DNA of 64,000 bases from Epiperipatus broadwayi (Eukaryota > Onychophora > Udeonychophora > Euonychophora > Peripatidae), in contig JAQFVV010006271.1 of assembly GCA_028023455.1 (NCBI GenBank), positions 186,001-250,000 of the forward strand, read 5' to 3'. Positions 22,701 to 37,700 of the stretch are shown one piece after another. Position numbers and translations under genes: made by a program. Each line of letters begins with the position of its first letter. Positions within the stretch are counted from its first letter, which is position 1. A model generated the notes under the pieces. That model saw only the letters and a list, made by a program, of their open reading frames with translations. It ran no database searches and had not been told where the DNA came from.

Positions 22701-25700
22701 TGAAATAAAACGTATTTGAAGTGCTTGCAGTTCACTGCATAATCCATAAAGAACATTTAGTAGCCAAGAACCTTAGTGACAAATTGCATCAATTGCTTTA
22801 GTTTGTTATAACAGCTATGAAAAAAAATTCAAAGTAATGCTTTGAATACTAGACTATTTGCTCAATTATGTGAGAAAAGTGATGAAGATTTCTATTGATT
22901 GGTTCTCTATACCAAAGTCCTCTGGTTTTCAAAAGGTTTGTGTTTGGCAAGATTTTTTGCACTTTTTCAATCTATTTTAGAGATTTTGGAAGACAAGGAT
23001 TCCAGTTTTTAAAAAAATTTACTTAAAAGTAAATCAGATATTGCTTATCTAACCAACTTATTTGGAAAATTTAATAATGTTAATTTACAACTGCAAGAAA
23101 ACAATTTGAATCTCATCAAAGCAAAATCAGTCATATCAGCTTTTATTGCCAGATTAATGTTTTTTAAGAAAGATATTGCAAGATCTGAGCTTTCCCAGTT
23201 CCCCAACTTATTTAAGATAGGCACAATTCAAGAAGAAAACATTTTGCTGTATTTCAACCACTTGGAGGCTCTTCACGTCGATTTCAAAACTGAGTTTGAG
23301 GATATTCTATCATTAAAAATATCAGACTGGATAATAAACCCATATACTACTAGTGCTGAATGAAATATAATTTTGCAAAATGAGCTGATAATAATCAATA
23401 TAAATGAGGATCTCAAGATATTATTTAAACAGGGTTATCAAAAGTTTTGGCTGCAACAAGATATTCCATTTCTGTACCTAGCTCTATGACTGTTGTACAA
23501 AAGTATTTGCTGACATTTCTATCATTATATCTGATAGAGAGAAGCTTCAGGATAGTTTTAAATCTGCTTCAGAACAGACATCGATTGCATATTCATCAAT
23601 GTGGATATTTGAGATTACAACTCACTAATTTAAAACCAGGCATAGATAAATTGACAGATCACCAGGTGCACTCATCTCATTAAATTCAGCTTTCCAAGTT
23701 CGTTTATTTGGTATTCTTATTTTTATATTTCTGATTACAATCTTTTGTTATTGTAATTTTATTGATGATTAATTCTGCCTGAATATGTTGATATTTTTTC
23801 ACTTCATTTTTATGTTTAATAAAGTGATTTCACTATTTGTACTTATTTTGAATTTACATGTTTATTTCATAAATGTCAAAAATTAAAAAAAAAATTATGT
23901 TCATATTTTTTTGCTTTAATTTTCATCAGTGCAGGTTTTGATATTGAATGCTGCACAAGATAATGCCATATTCCATAGACCTTTTATCTTTTTCAATGAT
24001 TAATTGCAAGTGATTAAAATGAAAAGTTTGATATCTCGTGAAATATGTAATACTGAGTACTGTACAAATTAATTAATTTAAATAAGTAAGTAAAGCAAAT
24101 GACTAGGGAGTTGATGGTTTTAAAAGTTTTTAGTAAAGGGGTTTGTGGCTGAAAAAAGTTTGGGAACACTTACTCCGTTTCAGATGAATTTACAGCTTTC
24201 ATCGGAGATCTATAACTAAACTATATATTTTTAGAACATCATTATGAAGATTTTACCTATTAAACAGATCAAAACCTTATAACAACATTTTAAAAATATG
24301 TATAGTCTATTTATGATCTCTGATGAAGGATGCAAGTTTATATGAAACAGAAGGAAATAAAATAGTTTTTAAAAATGCAGACAAAATGTCACTGCTTTTA
24401 TAATTTGAGCAATATGAGAAAGATACATACATATAATTAAAATAATATTAAAATGTTATTGATTAATTATTAAATTACTTTTTTTTAAAAAAACGTAAAC
24501 GGTTTCAAATTCACATCGGTTGGCTTATAGATAAGTAAACCATTTTAACTATTTACATTTAAAAACATTTTCACTCTGCCACATAATGAAATCAATTTTT
24601 TGCAAAAAAATAAAAATAAACTGATAAAATAGAAACATGGTACTCAAACTTATTTGACGTACAAATTTTAGAATGTGTTTTCAAAATTATATTTTCTTCT
24701 TTCTTATCAGAAAATATATGTATATATTAATTTATTATTAAGCATTAAAATCAGTCCACACTTAAAACAATCCCAATATCAATCTCAATATGTTGTCATG
24801 GCAACCTACTTTTAACAATAAAGGTAGAATTCCATCTTTGTTTATATTATATTACCATTATTAAAGAATATATACTCAAAATCAAATAAAAATATACCAT
24901 AAATAAATTTTTGCTTAGGTTTAAATAATAAAAAACCTGGTAGTTATGAAAATTAAAATAGGGTCCTAATAATTAATGGTATTTCATTGTATTCTTGAAT
25001 GTAAATTAATGACATAAAACAAAACAAAAAAACATTAAAGCAACTATAAATAAAATAATTATATACATAAGGTAATCAACTATAAATTGATTACAATAAA
25101 TAACTATGAAATTACAATACATATAAATGTTTATGTGAACAGAAATGGAGTTATCTATTTAAGTAAATTTCAAACTACTATTCTTAGATTTATTGCAACA
25201 GCCAACAACTTAAAAGTAAATAAAATTTAATGAATGCAGAAAACTGCAATTCTTTTCTTTCTTTTTTTTCATAAAATCTATTTTTAAATAATACATTTCA
25301 GCAGATTTGGAATCAATTGCGTTTCCTCCATTCTGTCTGTTTCTGTTTAAAAAGGTTTTTATTTTCTAAAAAAAAAAAAAAAAAACTTGATAAGAAGACA
25401 AAATAGAAATAACAACATTCACATATGTTAATTTTATTGCTTTACAAATATGGTATTTACTTCATTTCTTTTATTTTTAAAATTAGAAATATTCTTTAAA
25501 ATTTGTTGTAAATAAAAACATTTAATACAATTGCCTCATGATTTGATGTGATGTTTTATTGCAAAATCAGATTTTTATTTTTTTTAAAAAAATATGCAAT
25601 TATTTTCCCATTATTTCCAGAAATTTCATAAAATCTAAACAAAAATCATGTTTTAAAATATCAATTTCAAAATAAATTAGATGTACAATTTTTTTAAAAA

Positions 25701-28700
25701 ATTACTTATTTAGGTTTAACTTTAAACCTTCAAGAGACTATTCCTTAGGGCATTCATATGCTTAAATACAGTGGAGATCACTGTGGATTTAAGTTTACTT
25801 CAGCTATCATTAACATTATTTTCCTCATTTATGTTAATTCAAACAGCATAATCTGCAATTAAGATAATATTAAATATTTAGTTCTAAAAACAATTCAGAG
25901 ATGGCGATAATTTTAATTAAAGCAATTACAAATAAGCCAAAACAGTCAACAAAAAAGTACTTGTGATTAGTTTTAAAGGCATTCTTTCTCTATTTCAATT
26001 TTGAAAATGAAAATGTGTAAGTTTTTTTTTTTACATATTATTGATTTTTTTTCCACAAAATATTTCTATAATATTTATTATTATAGAAGAAGAATGTAAT
26101 TAGATTCAGATTATATTTATTTTTAGAAAAAGATACTTCAAGAAAAATCAATAATTTATATTGGCTGAAAAAGAACATACATTTCATATTTACCAAGCAA
26201 AATAATTTTTGTCATTTTTTGAAATGAATAAAATTTTAATAGTTTTGAGTAATCTGAACAATAATTTATTATGGTTTAAAAACTGAATCAAATAAATTCT
26301 GTTTTGCTTTTAATTAAAAATTATTATCAATGTTATGGATGATTGATTATTTACAATAACATTGCTGTTCTTATCAATTTGGTTATGACAATTCAATTTA
26401 TTAGAATATTTTTCATTTGCAAACATATATTTCTAACAAATAATTCAAAATTTGTGAAATTATAATAAAGAATTAACATAAATTTGATGAAATAAGAAAG
26501 TTTGAAGTTTAATCCAATCAACATTATGGAAGATATTTAAACAATCTATCAATTAAAAAATTAAACATCAGGATGGTCAATTGACCAGCATTCTATGTAA
26601 AATAAGCAGCTTTAAGACATGAAGAATGCTGAAATAAACACATACTATTATGCAATTTATGTTTTTTTTTTTCACATAGTATGGTAATAAATAATGAAAG
26701 TTTAATGTATAATAATTGGAGTTGAATATTTATATAAGCTTTTACATGTATCAATTAATAATGCATTCACCAATACTGATATAAATACTTAATAAACATT
26801 TTTTTTTTTTATTTAAGATATTTTTTTATTAAAAATTAGTACATTTATTTAAACAATTTGCAATATTAACAAATCCTCACATGATTTTTCTGATTCCTAC
26901 TACATCTGCATTACAAGTAGAAATTCATTCTATTCTACTATAGAGCCATCTATTCTAGACTTAATCACTGGATAATAGACAATGGTTTTAAAGATTGTTT
27001 TACTGATTCTTCATGTAGCTTAGATGCATTGTAATGGATATATGGATATATCACTGCCATATGTCATCCAGTGATTACTCAAGCATTGAAAAAGTATTAG
27101 ATGGTAATAAAACTAACATTATAAGTCTTCTAGCAAAAACATATAACATATATTGTCTTATTAAATACAGGAAAAATCACTTTTATTCAAATACCTACTA
27201 TTCAAAATCTATTATCCAAATAAAATTTAAAATATAATCTTTTAACTTTTTTACAATAAATAAATTATTTTATACATATATTTGCAAATAATTAGGATTA
27301 ATAATATTTATAAATTAATAAGTCTAAGTGCAATGAGTTACAATTTTTTTTCTCTTCATAAGAAAGTTTGTATCCACAACAAGGGAGTGAAAAATTATTT
27401 ATGAAATCCAAAAAAAAGTCTGGAAGCAGGGATTTTTAATTAATGCTGGTTTATCTGCATATCAACGGTGTAATTAATCAGTTAACAATTTCATATAAAT
27501 CAAAAAAATAACATAATTCTATTTAAATTGTGAAACTTTGTCATACATATATTTCTAAATAAATGATACTCAATTTGAAAAACCAAGAACAGTTTCCTGG
27601 TGCCATCTAGTGTGAGTTTAAGAATTAAATTTCCAGTAAACATTCAATTTGATTAATTTAGCAGTCATTAATTTTATTTGATTGCATTTAAAAGTTCTAA
27701 ATATATATATTTTTAAAAGGTCTTATTTCTTAATTTGATATATTTATTATATATTGAGATATGAATATTATTAAATTTCTGAAGAGAAAATAATGTATTC
27801 TGTTGACATCAAAAATATAACTCACACAACAGTAAAAGTTGAGCATTTACACAATAATGTTTACTGATCACTTTAAACATTTTAAAAGTATATATAATAA
27901 CGTAGTTTATTGCATTTGCATTAGAAACAATTATTAATTCTACATCACATCTATTTATTGTAAATTTGATTAATCAATAAATATTAAATTTAAATGTCAC
28001 ATTCAAACCTCCAGATTAGTTTTTAGATATCACCCTTTATGGATGAGAAGAAATGGATTTGCTCACACATATACCACAGCTGCCTTTATGTTTTTATACA
28101 AGTTATGAATTAGAGATTTAAATCTAAGCTTATTTCCTTGGATAATTGTGCAGGCTCATAAACTATCTTTCCATTCATCATTTCTAGTTGATAAATACCA
28201 ATAACTAGAAACTATTAACAAGTCATGCCACCATTATTTATTAATTACTCAAACTTACAGTGGATGAATTTATAGTAGCAACTAAGGCAGATATTGAAAA
28301 AAAAAAACTTTATTACTTAAATAAACATAATCAATAAGCAATGGATATTCTTTTTTTAAAAATTATAATAATAATAATAATAAAAAAGCAAGTCATATAT
28401 AACATGAGATTACTTTTATAAGCTTGTATTTACAAAAATGCAATATAGAGAGTGTATCAATAGCTCAAACAAGCTCTTAATTGGTAGGTATGGCAAAAGA
28501 AAATATTTAAAATCTCTATCCAGAACATTCCTATCTCCAGACCAATTGGTTTTGAGCTTATGGCTCACCTCAGTGAGGAGCTAGAATATTCAGACACTAG
28601 ATCCAAAATATCTATTATGATTAACCTATTAAATAGTTCATATTCAATCATAAATAATACAACAATTCTTTTAACAATTATTGAAAATGATAGACGTGTG

Positions 28701-31700
28701 ATTAATATTATAGTTTACTCAGTATAGTTTTATTTTTACAAAAGTATTCTCAGATCAAAAGAAAAAAAACTAATTTATTAAATCATTTCAATTAGCTTTG
28801 CAATACATCATGATATTTTTAAATACTTTAATGAGTAAAATAAATTACCTTCCAAGCAATTGATTTCGTTACAAGTCTTTGTTTTATTATATGAACCAAA
28901 ATTTATCACACATGTGATGCGATGTGATGTATTTGGCTTCTCCTTAAACGAAGTCAAGAATATCTCAGCAACTATGCCCAGATAAACCTGTTAGCCACTT
29001 TATTTTCCATTCCCCACTCTAAGTCTTCCCATATTCTGCCCCATCCCATTTCCATAACATAATCTTTGTCAACTCTATGGCCTTTAAATCTAAATCCCCC
29101 TTATCTTTTCGCAAACCCAGCATAAAAACTACTAACTCACTTTCTGTATTGTCACTTTAATTCTCCCATAACTTCATTATCTGTACCCTTTCTGCTTTCA
29201 AGCATTTACATTCAATCAACAGATGCCTAATATTTTCTATACCTTCCTTACACAATTTGCACGCTAAATCACCCATAGTTTTCCATTTACATGTATATTC
29301 TCTTGTTGCTAAAGATCCTGTTCGAGCCTTAAACAATAAACTACTTTCCTTACTATTATCATAAATTAACTCGCTTCCAATATTCCGTTTACTTCTATAT
29401 ATATTTAAACTCTTCTTACCCTCCATACTACTTCTCCATCTCTCCAACTCCCTATTTTTTATTAATGCTTCTATTCTTTTATCCCATTCCTTACCACTAT
29501 AACACCCAACAATCCTCCTAACACAATCATCCCACCTTTTATACAAGTATACCGATATAAATTCTTTATCCAAATCTTTTGCATACCGCATTACCTTTCT
29601 CACCCATCTTGTTACCTGCCCTTTACACTATTTTGGCTATTCTTTTACTATCCATAAACTGCAACCTACCAAACATTTTCATTTTACTTTTTGCATCTCT
29701 CAAATAGAAACTTGACCATCCCATTTCTCCTTGAATTGCCTCCTTTGCTGTCCACATCTCTGCATCTAATGCATGTCTTCCTACTTCCCTTTGTACTTTC
29801 TCTAAATAATCTAAAATCCTTTTACTAACACATAATGCATCATTACCATATGTTAACCCTGCTACTGCAACTCCCTTCCATACAATTCTAGCTACATCAT
29901 ATTTATTATATGAAAATACTGTTAGTTTCTTTACCAAACCTTTTATTTTCTTTGCTTTATTTACCAATTTTTTCTCCCATTCAACCAAGCAATTTTCCTG
30001 ATTACATAAGATGATTCCCAAATACCTATATCTATCCACCACACCTAACTTTATATCCCCCAATAAAAAAAACTACATCCTCTCTTTCCCCAGTATTAAC
30101 CATCATTATATTTGATTTTTCTTTACTAAATTTAATCCCCATCTCTTTACCCACCCTTGCACATGTCCTCAACATAATATCCATATCTTCTCTTCTTTCT
30201 GCACATAAAAAGATATCATCTGCAAAAAAAGACCCGACAAAGTATATACTCCTTTGCCACCTATTAATGGTATCTCTACCCCTCTTCCTAGTCTTTCTAT
30301 TGCTTTATCCATTTCACTCAAAAACAACAAAAACAAAATCGGTGACATAGGGCATCCTTGCCTTAATCCCACTCCATTTTTAACTTTAACTGATTCTATA
30401 TCCCCTAATTGATAAGTATAATAATTATTTTCATATAATTTCTTAATAATATTTACTAAAGCTTCATCCATTCCCAAATTGGCTAATCTTACCCATAATC
30501 TATTTCTATTTACTCTATCATATGCTTTCTCTATATCTATAAAACTCATATATAACGATCTACCTGAATTCCTACTCATCTCCATAAAGTTGTGTAACTA
30601 CAAACAAACTATCTCCTATACGCCTATCTGACCTAAAGCCTCGTTGAATTTCCCCCACTACATTATTTTCTTCCATCCATTTTACAACTCTTCCAGCTAC
30701 CATATATGCGAAAACTTTATATAAAACTGATGTTACCGCTATCGGTCTATAATTATTTAACTTTCTATGATCCTTACCCTTTCCTTTAAATAATAATCTT
30801 ATTCTTGTATTACTCCAACTACCCGGAAAAACTGTCTTCTGCGCCATCTTATTAAAACATGATAATAACTTTGCTTTTGCTCTATGCCCTAAATTCATTA
30901 CCATCTCTGCTGCCCATCCATCTAAACCTCTCGCCTTTCCACTTTTCAATCTCTTTCCTGCCTCATTCAATTCATTTTTTGTGAACCTAATATTCCCACT
31001 ACTAACTGCTTTCATGTTTTCTATCACTAATTCCTTCACATCTAACATCTTTTCTATATCCATTACATATCTATTTAAGATTTTCTCTAGCTCGCCTCTA
31101 GAGCTACATTCTATTCCCTCATCATCTATTAATACTATCTCTCTTTCCCCTACATTTCTCCTTTTAATGTAATTCCAAAATTTTTTACTCCCATCTCTTC
31201 CACTTTTATTAATATCCTCCAACAATTTATTATTTAACTTCATCCTCTCTCTATAATTATCCATTTTAGCTAGCTTCTTCTTTTCCAAGTACTTTCCCCA
31301 TTTAACATTAATATCATTTTCACTTTCTTTATTCTTAATAGCACACTTATATTCTCTGCATGCTTTTTTCCTCTCTTTTACACTTTTAGTAACTCTCATT
31401 TTTTTATTACTTTTATTCTTCTTCATATTCTCGACTAAAACCCTATTTGCCAGTTTTTCTACTTCACCACACCAGTCCTTATACTCATCCCCAACCAACT
31501 GCTCCATGGTTTCTTCAACTTTTATTTTATACTCTTCCAACTTATTCTTATCATTCACTCTCCAGCCACATCTTTCACTATTATTTCTACCTTTATTTCT
31601 ATCCTCCATCACATTACTAACCATTTCTATTACAATAAAGTTATGATCACTATTACACACTCTCTCTTCATTATCAAACACCTTAATTTTTCGTATTTTA

Positions 31701-34700
31701 TTCATTCCCTCTTTCTCTACCAATACATAATCTATTGTGTGAAATACATTATTCCTAGACCATGTGTATTGTCCATCATATACATTTAATAAATTCCCAA
31801 TGCTCAAATTTACTCTTTGACAAAATTCCTTCAAAAACTGACCATTCTTATTATCTACATCATCAATTTCTTCAATATGCCCATTCATATCCCCTATAAC
31901 CATTATTCTCTTCCCCTTTTCTTTAAAACTCTGTATATCCTTAACTAGGCATTCATATATACTATTGTTCCACTCCATTACAGTTTGACTATCTCCAGTG
32001 GCGATATACACTACAGACACCATCCATTCTTGTCTACCCAAGCTTATTTCAAACCACAAATGTTCTTGACATTTAACAGTATTTAAATTTTTTTCGATAT
32101 AACACCTATACCACCACCCCTTTTTTCTTTTCTGTTTATACCCTGCCATACTACCTCTTCCAAAATAGGTTCTTCTTCTTCTCTTAGATGAGTTTTCACT
32201 ACTGCTAATACCTCAAGCCCTTCATTTTCAATTGCTTTATTTAATTCCAGCCATTTTTCTGGTCTCCTACCACCTTGCATATTCAAAAACCCAATTTTAA
32301 CAATTTCTTCTTTCCTAACTACTCTTTTATAAATTCTTTTGCTTCCTTCTTCTCCATTACATTTATAACAAACTTTCTTACCACTAATCTTACAAAACCA
32401 TACATATATATAAATACACAGCTCAGCCTATAACTTAATCATATTCTATTGTCATTTTCAAAGTCTTTCTTTCTCCAGTTATGAAAAAAATGATCACAGG
32501 ATATAATTAAAACAAAGGTGAAGTAATGTATTGATATATATATATATGTTTATTTTTATTACTACATATATGTAAAACTTTATTTGTTACTTAATAACTC
32601 AACAAATATTGCATCAGTTTTAATGAATCATGCATAATTTTCTTTTTTGTGTGTGAGGATAATTACAAAGGCTTTATATTTTTGCTTTATGGTATTTAAT
32701 TATTTTAAAAACTTTGGTAATTTTCAACATAAAAATACATTGAAATCATAACCATTTTTGAATGTCTTCATAAACCTGCAAAAAGAGGGCAGCACTGATT
32801 AAAAGATTATAAACATTATAAAAGATTATAAAAATGAACTGAATGAGGCAGGTAAGAAATTGAAAAGTGGAAAGGCAAGAGTTTGGATGGATGGGAAGCA
32901 ATGAATTTAGGGTATAGGGCAAAATTAAAACTATTATCATATTTTAATAAGATAGCACAGAAGAGAGCTTTTCTGGGTAGTTGGCATAATACAAGAGTAA
33001 GTCTGCTATTTAAAGGAAAGGATAAGCATCATAGAAAATTAAACATTTATAAAACAATAGTGGTAACATCAGTACTATATAAAGTTTTCTCATATATGGT
33101 GGCTGGAAGGATTGTAAAATGGATGGAAGAAAATAATACAGTGGGAGAAATGCAAGGAGGTTTTCGATCAGATAGGCATACAGGTAGACAGTTATATATG
33201 GTTTTTATAGATATAGAGAAGGCATATGATAAAGTAAATAAAAATAGATTATGGGTAAGTTTAGTAAATTTGGGAATGGATGGAGCTTTAGTGGATATTA
33301 TTAAGAAATTATATGAAAATAATTACTATATGTATCAATTAGGAAATATAGAATCAGTTAAAGTTAAAAATGTGGTGAGACTAAGGCAAAGATGCCCTAT
33401 GTCACATATTTTGTTTTTGTTGTAGTTGAGAGAAAAAGAGAGCAATAGAAAGACTAGGAAAAGGGGTAGAGATACCCTTAATAGGTGGCAAGGGAATATA
33501 TACAATGTTGGATCTTTTATTTGCAAATGATGACTTTTTGTGTGCAGAAAGAAGGGAAGATATGGAAGTTATGGTGAGGACATGTGCAAGGGTGGGTAAA
33601 GAGATGGGGAATTAAATTCAGTTAAGAAAAATTAAATATAATGATAGTTAATACTGGGGAAAGAGAAGATGTAGAATTTTTATTGGGGAATATAAAGTTA
33701 AGTGTGGTGAATAGATATAACTACTTGGGAATCATCTTAAGTAATCAGAGAAATTGCTTGGATGAATGGGGAGAAAAAAAAAGATAAATGAAGCAAAGAA
33801 AAAAAATGGATTGATAAAGAAATTAAGTGTTCACATATAATAAATATGATGTAGCTAGAATTGTATGGAAGGGAGTGGCAATAGCATGGTTAACATATGG
33901 TAATGATGTGTTATGAGTTAGTAAAGGGGTATTAGATTACTTAGAAAAAGTACAAAAAAAAGTAGGAAGACATGAATTTGATGCAGATGTGTGGACAACA
34001 AAGGAGGACAATTTAAGAAGAAATGGGATAGTCAAGTTTTTATATGAGAGATGCAAAAAGCAAAATGAAAATGTTGGATAAATTACAGTTTATGGATAAT
34101 AAAAGACTAGCAAAAATAGTATTTAATTGTGTTATGAGTAAAGGGCAGGCAACAAGATGGGTGAGAAAGGTAATGCGATATGCAGAAGATTTGGATAAAG
34201 AATTTATATCAGTATACTTATACAAAAGGTGGGATGATTGTGTTAGGAGAATTGTTGAGTGATATAATGTTAAGGAATGGGATGGAAGAATAAATGTATT
34301 AATAAAGAATAGTGAGTTGGAGCGATCAAGAACTAGTATGGAGAGTAAAAAGAGTTTAAACATATGTAGAAGTAAACTCAATATTGGGTCCAAGTTAATT
34401 TATGATAATAATAAGGGGAGTAGTTCATGTTAAACTTAAAAGTGAGAAATTAAATACATTGTACATTTCATAAAGAATGTTAAACTTTAAATTATTTACT
34501 TAATTATTCTCTTTAAAAAAAATTAAAACCATTTTACTTTTTTAAATGACATTGTTCAAGTGATACATTAACAACTATGTGAGACATTTCAGAAAGATTG
34601 TTAACTTTACTTTCAAATATCAATTTTAGAATTTCAGAGTAAATATATTTCTCAAGTGATAAATGAAAAAAAAAATTTTTTTTTTTATTGAATAACGTTG

Positions 34701-37700
34701 CTCAACAGAATACACAAAACATTTAAATAATATTTTAGAATAACATTTTAATTGAACACTATATAAATATATAAGCTATTAACATTGTTTTATTTATATA
34801 ATATCAAAAATAAGCATAAAGAAGTACCAATCTTGCACATTATTCATCTAGGGTATGAGCAATATAATTGGTAATCTCAAAAAACTGCAGTGAATATGGA
34901 AAAGCAATAGCAAAAACAAGCTTAGTGGAAACAAGCATTCAGAGTCAAAAGAAGCAGCCAAGCAGTCTGATAATAATCAATATAAGCAGTATCGGTGTCA
35001 AAGAGAGCTGCAGAGACTGAAGATCAAACTGCTAAGCACCAAAGGACTCAAAATCAAAGGCAGGCATCTGTAAGAGAAGCAGTACCTGTGTCACAATATG
35101 AAACATGGTCACAATGCCAGGCATAAATGCCAAACAACATCAAGAACTGTTAGAAACAGCATCATAAACTAATATGCACTTACAACAATAGGCTCAATGA
35201 CAAGAGACTATAAGAAAGAATATTTTAAAAATTACATGGACATTTTTGTATAGTGCTACTTTAAACTATAATTCATCAAATCATTATGCTAATTCACCAC
35301 TGTTGTCAATTGGCAAGAATGAATCATGAACATCAATACTATGGTGCTATAAAGTGGAAAAATGAAACTCCACATCGGTGTTGTTTGTCAGATAAGATTT
35401 GTTTCTTATTTACAAAAGCCAATTAAACATCTAAAAGAATTGTTTTTTGAATTGGTCTAATAATTCCAAATATTTTCTTCCTCATATCCACAAATGTAAT
35501 TCATGTTTTGAGATGAACCTTTTGAAGCTGACTAAACAATTACACAACCTGGATTTTCACCAACTTTCTTAGTTCAAGAACAAATATACCCCACAATTGG
35601 AGCAAATCTACCAGTCTACAATAATGAGCATCAATCCTTTTATGGAAACCATCTATACCCACAGCTTTGCTTGTGTTAGTAGAATAAAAGAATGAAATGT
35701 AGTTGATAATTAAAATATAGTTAAATAGTATTTACATACATGGGATATCCACAATAGGTAAAAACAACTACTGTAACACATTTTTATAAACAGTGTTGTA
35801 GGTCACATTTACCTGCTGTTGACAACTAATGTATTAATATATTATGTAAATATTATTTTAATATATTTTAATTATCAACTACTTATATTCATTTATTCTA
35901 CTAATATGAGTAAATTCTGGATACAGTTAGTATATATAAATGTGATAAAAATATAAATTTTCTAAAAAGTATATGTAAAATTAGGTCAGAATATCCTAAG
36001 CAAATGTAACAAAAAGTATCCTTATTTCAAGAGTGCATTATTCAAATTGTTGCCAATAAAATATTGGCACGTTAGTTTAAAACTGTTAGTCACATTTTCT
36101 ATAGCTTCATTTTATTTTTGAAACAGATACATGTTTGATACATGCATGTAATAATATGTTCAGTATAGACATTTATAGGTATGTATACCTATGTTACAAA
36201 TATTCAAAAATCGTATATACACATTAAGACATTGGCAAAATAAAACTTACTGTTTCTTTTTTTTTTCATTCTACCTGTGATCAAAATTGACAACGAGTAA
36301 TGTAAAATACAATTCATAGGGTGATTCTGAAATTGGTAAATTTTAAGCACAAACCTTCTTATGGTATAAACATTTTAATGGAAGTTTTCTTGAAACATGT
36401 TTAAAATTGCAGTAACAGCATTCATAATACATATTAAAAAGATTTAAATTTAAAAAATTAAATTTTCATTTTTTATTCACTTTTTATTTATTTTTTTCTT
36501 TGGATCATGTGAATCGGTACATTTTGAAACTGTGAATGATTGGAATTTTTGTTTTTCACAAATTAACATTAAAATCAATAGCAGCAAAATAAAAAAGTAT
36601 TAACATCAAAGGAAAGTAGCAGTTGTAAAGTCATTTGTTTTAAACTACATACAATATGAAGGGGAAAAAAAGATTCTATCCCAAATTTGAAATGTTTGAT
36701 TTTGTGAATGAAATACCACTCTTTATATTTTATGCCATCATCATTATGACCATTATCAATCCACTAAAAGATATAAGTCTCCCCAAATTTAATCCAATTT
36801 CTTCAATCCATACTTCCACACTTCAACATCTCTGAGCAAGTTTTCTTATCCTTCCATATCATATATAGTCTCTTTCTAGATCTTTTACAAATCTCTTGGG
36901 CTCTAGTTTATGGCTTCAGTTGTTCAACTATTATCACTTCTTTTAATAAGATGTCCAGCTTTACTCTATTTTTGTCTCAACTTTTTCAATGATGTCAATG
37001 ACATCTGTTTGTGCCCTTATCAATGTGTCTCACTTTTGCAAACATACATCTCTTTATACTTCACAGAGTGGTCTAAAGTATTTGCACTATTTTTCTATTA
37101 TTTGTCCCAGTCTCAGATGCTTAAGAATACTTTGGTAAAATATATTTATTATGAGTCTTTTTTAAAGACATTAGATATTTTCTTTCATGCATTCAATTAT
37201 TTTTTCCTAAAACATTCCTTGTGCAAGTTCAATTCTACAATTAATTTCATTCACCATATTTACATCCACAATAAAATATGACCAAGCTGTTTATAATTAA
37301 CTTCCACTTAATTTTATTGTATTTTAACAATATCCTTAGTCTTTTTTAGTATTTATTTTAATTCTTCTTTTTTTTTTGGGGGGGGGGGGGATTTGACAGC
37401 TCCTGTAATATTTTTTTAAAATTCTGGAATATTATTGTATTGTTTAAAAAAACAGCACATGTAAAACCTAAATGATTTAAATAACTTCCAATTATTATGT
37501 CTTTACTTGTTTTAACAATCTATAAAATATTTTCTTTAAAAATTTTTTTTTTTTTTACCAAAATAGAATCATTCTACTAAACATCACATGATCACCATTC
37601 TAGGCACTAGATAGGAATTTTATATGCACAAACCTTCTAGCATCCATTGATTACTCTGGCTTGCACTGAATGGCGCTACTGTATGGAGAATTTAGCCTCT

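Larger units (their letters stand above)
21217..24389. mobile_element. Family-C hammerhead composite, split by a hAT transposon
   Basis: Bounded by a 10-bp target duplication CACTGCTTTT (21207-21216 and 24390-24399). With the hAT removed it is about 250 bp: a T-rich start, a minus-oriented arm with a ribozyme, then a plus-oriented arm with a second ribozyme. The minus-then-plus layout matches family A. The left arm on minus reads CGGAAATGCAATAAAACTG; the right arm on plus reads AGGAAATAAAATAGTTTTT. Confidence 0.7.
28913..32409 (-). mobile_element. LINE-A: near-complete APE-type non-LTR retrotransposon
   Basis: About 3.5 kb on minus. Order: a 5' partial zinc-like stretch ([16 protein letters not shown]) with GFLNMQGG at 32410-32280; APE endonuclease; RT; thumb/connection; C-terminal zinc knuckle; 3' UTR; a short GATGT-type tail (28913-28930 on plus). 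It is 5'-truncated before about 32410 and carries at least four frame breaks. The related 3' fragment at 55.0 kb is nearly identical over 180 bp, so the family has moved fairly recently. Clade (Jockey, I, RTE-like or another) is not decided. Confidence 0.9.

Noticed and set aside
22129-22756. Minus-strand frames of 79-80 residues
   Set aside because: Antisense shadows of the hAT transposase fragments.
30981-31172. 63-residue plus frame
   Set aside because: Antisense of the LINE-A endonuclease-RT linker.
36910-37281. 123-residue plus frame
   Set aside because: Lies antisense to a LINE-B remnant. Hydrophobic composition follows from T-rich sequence.
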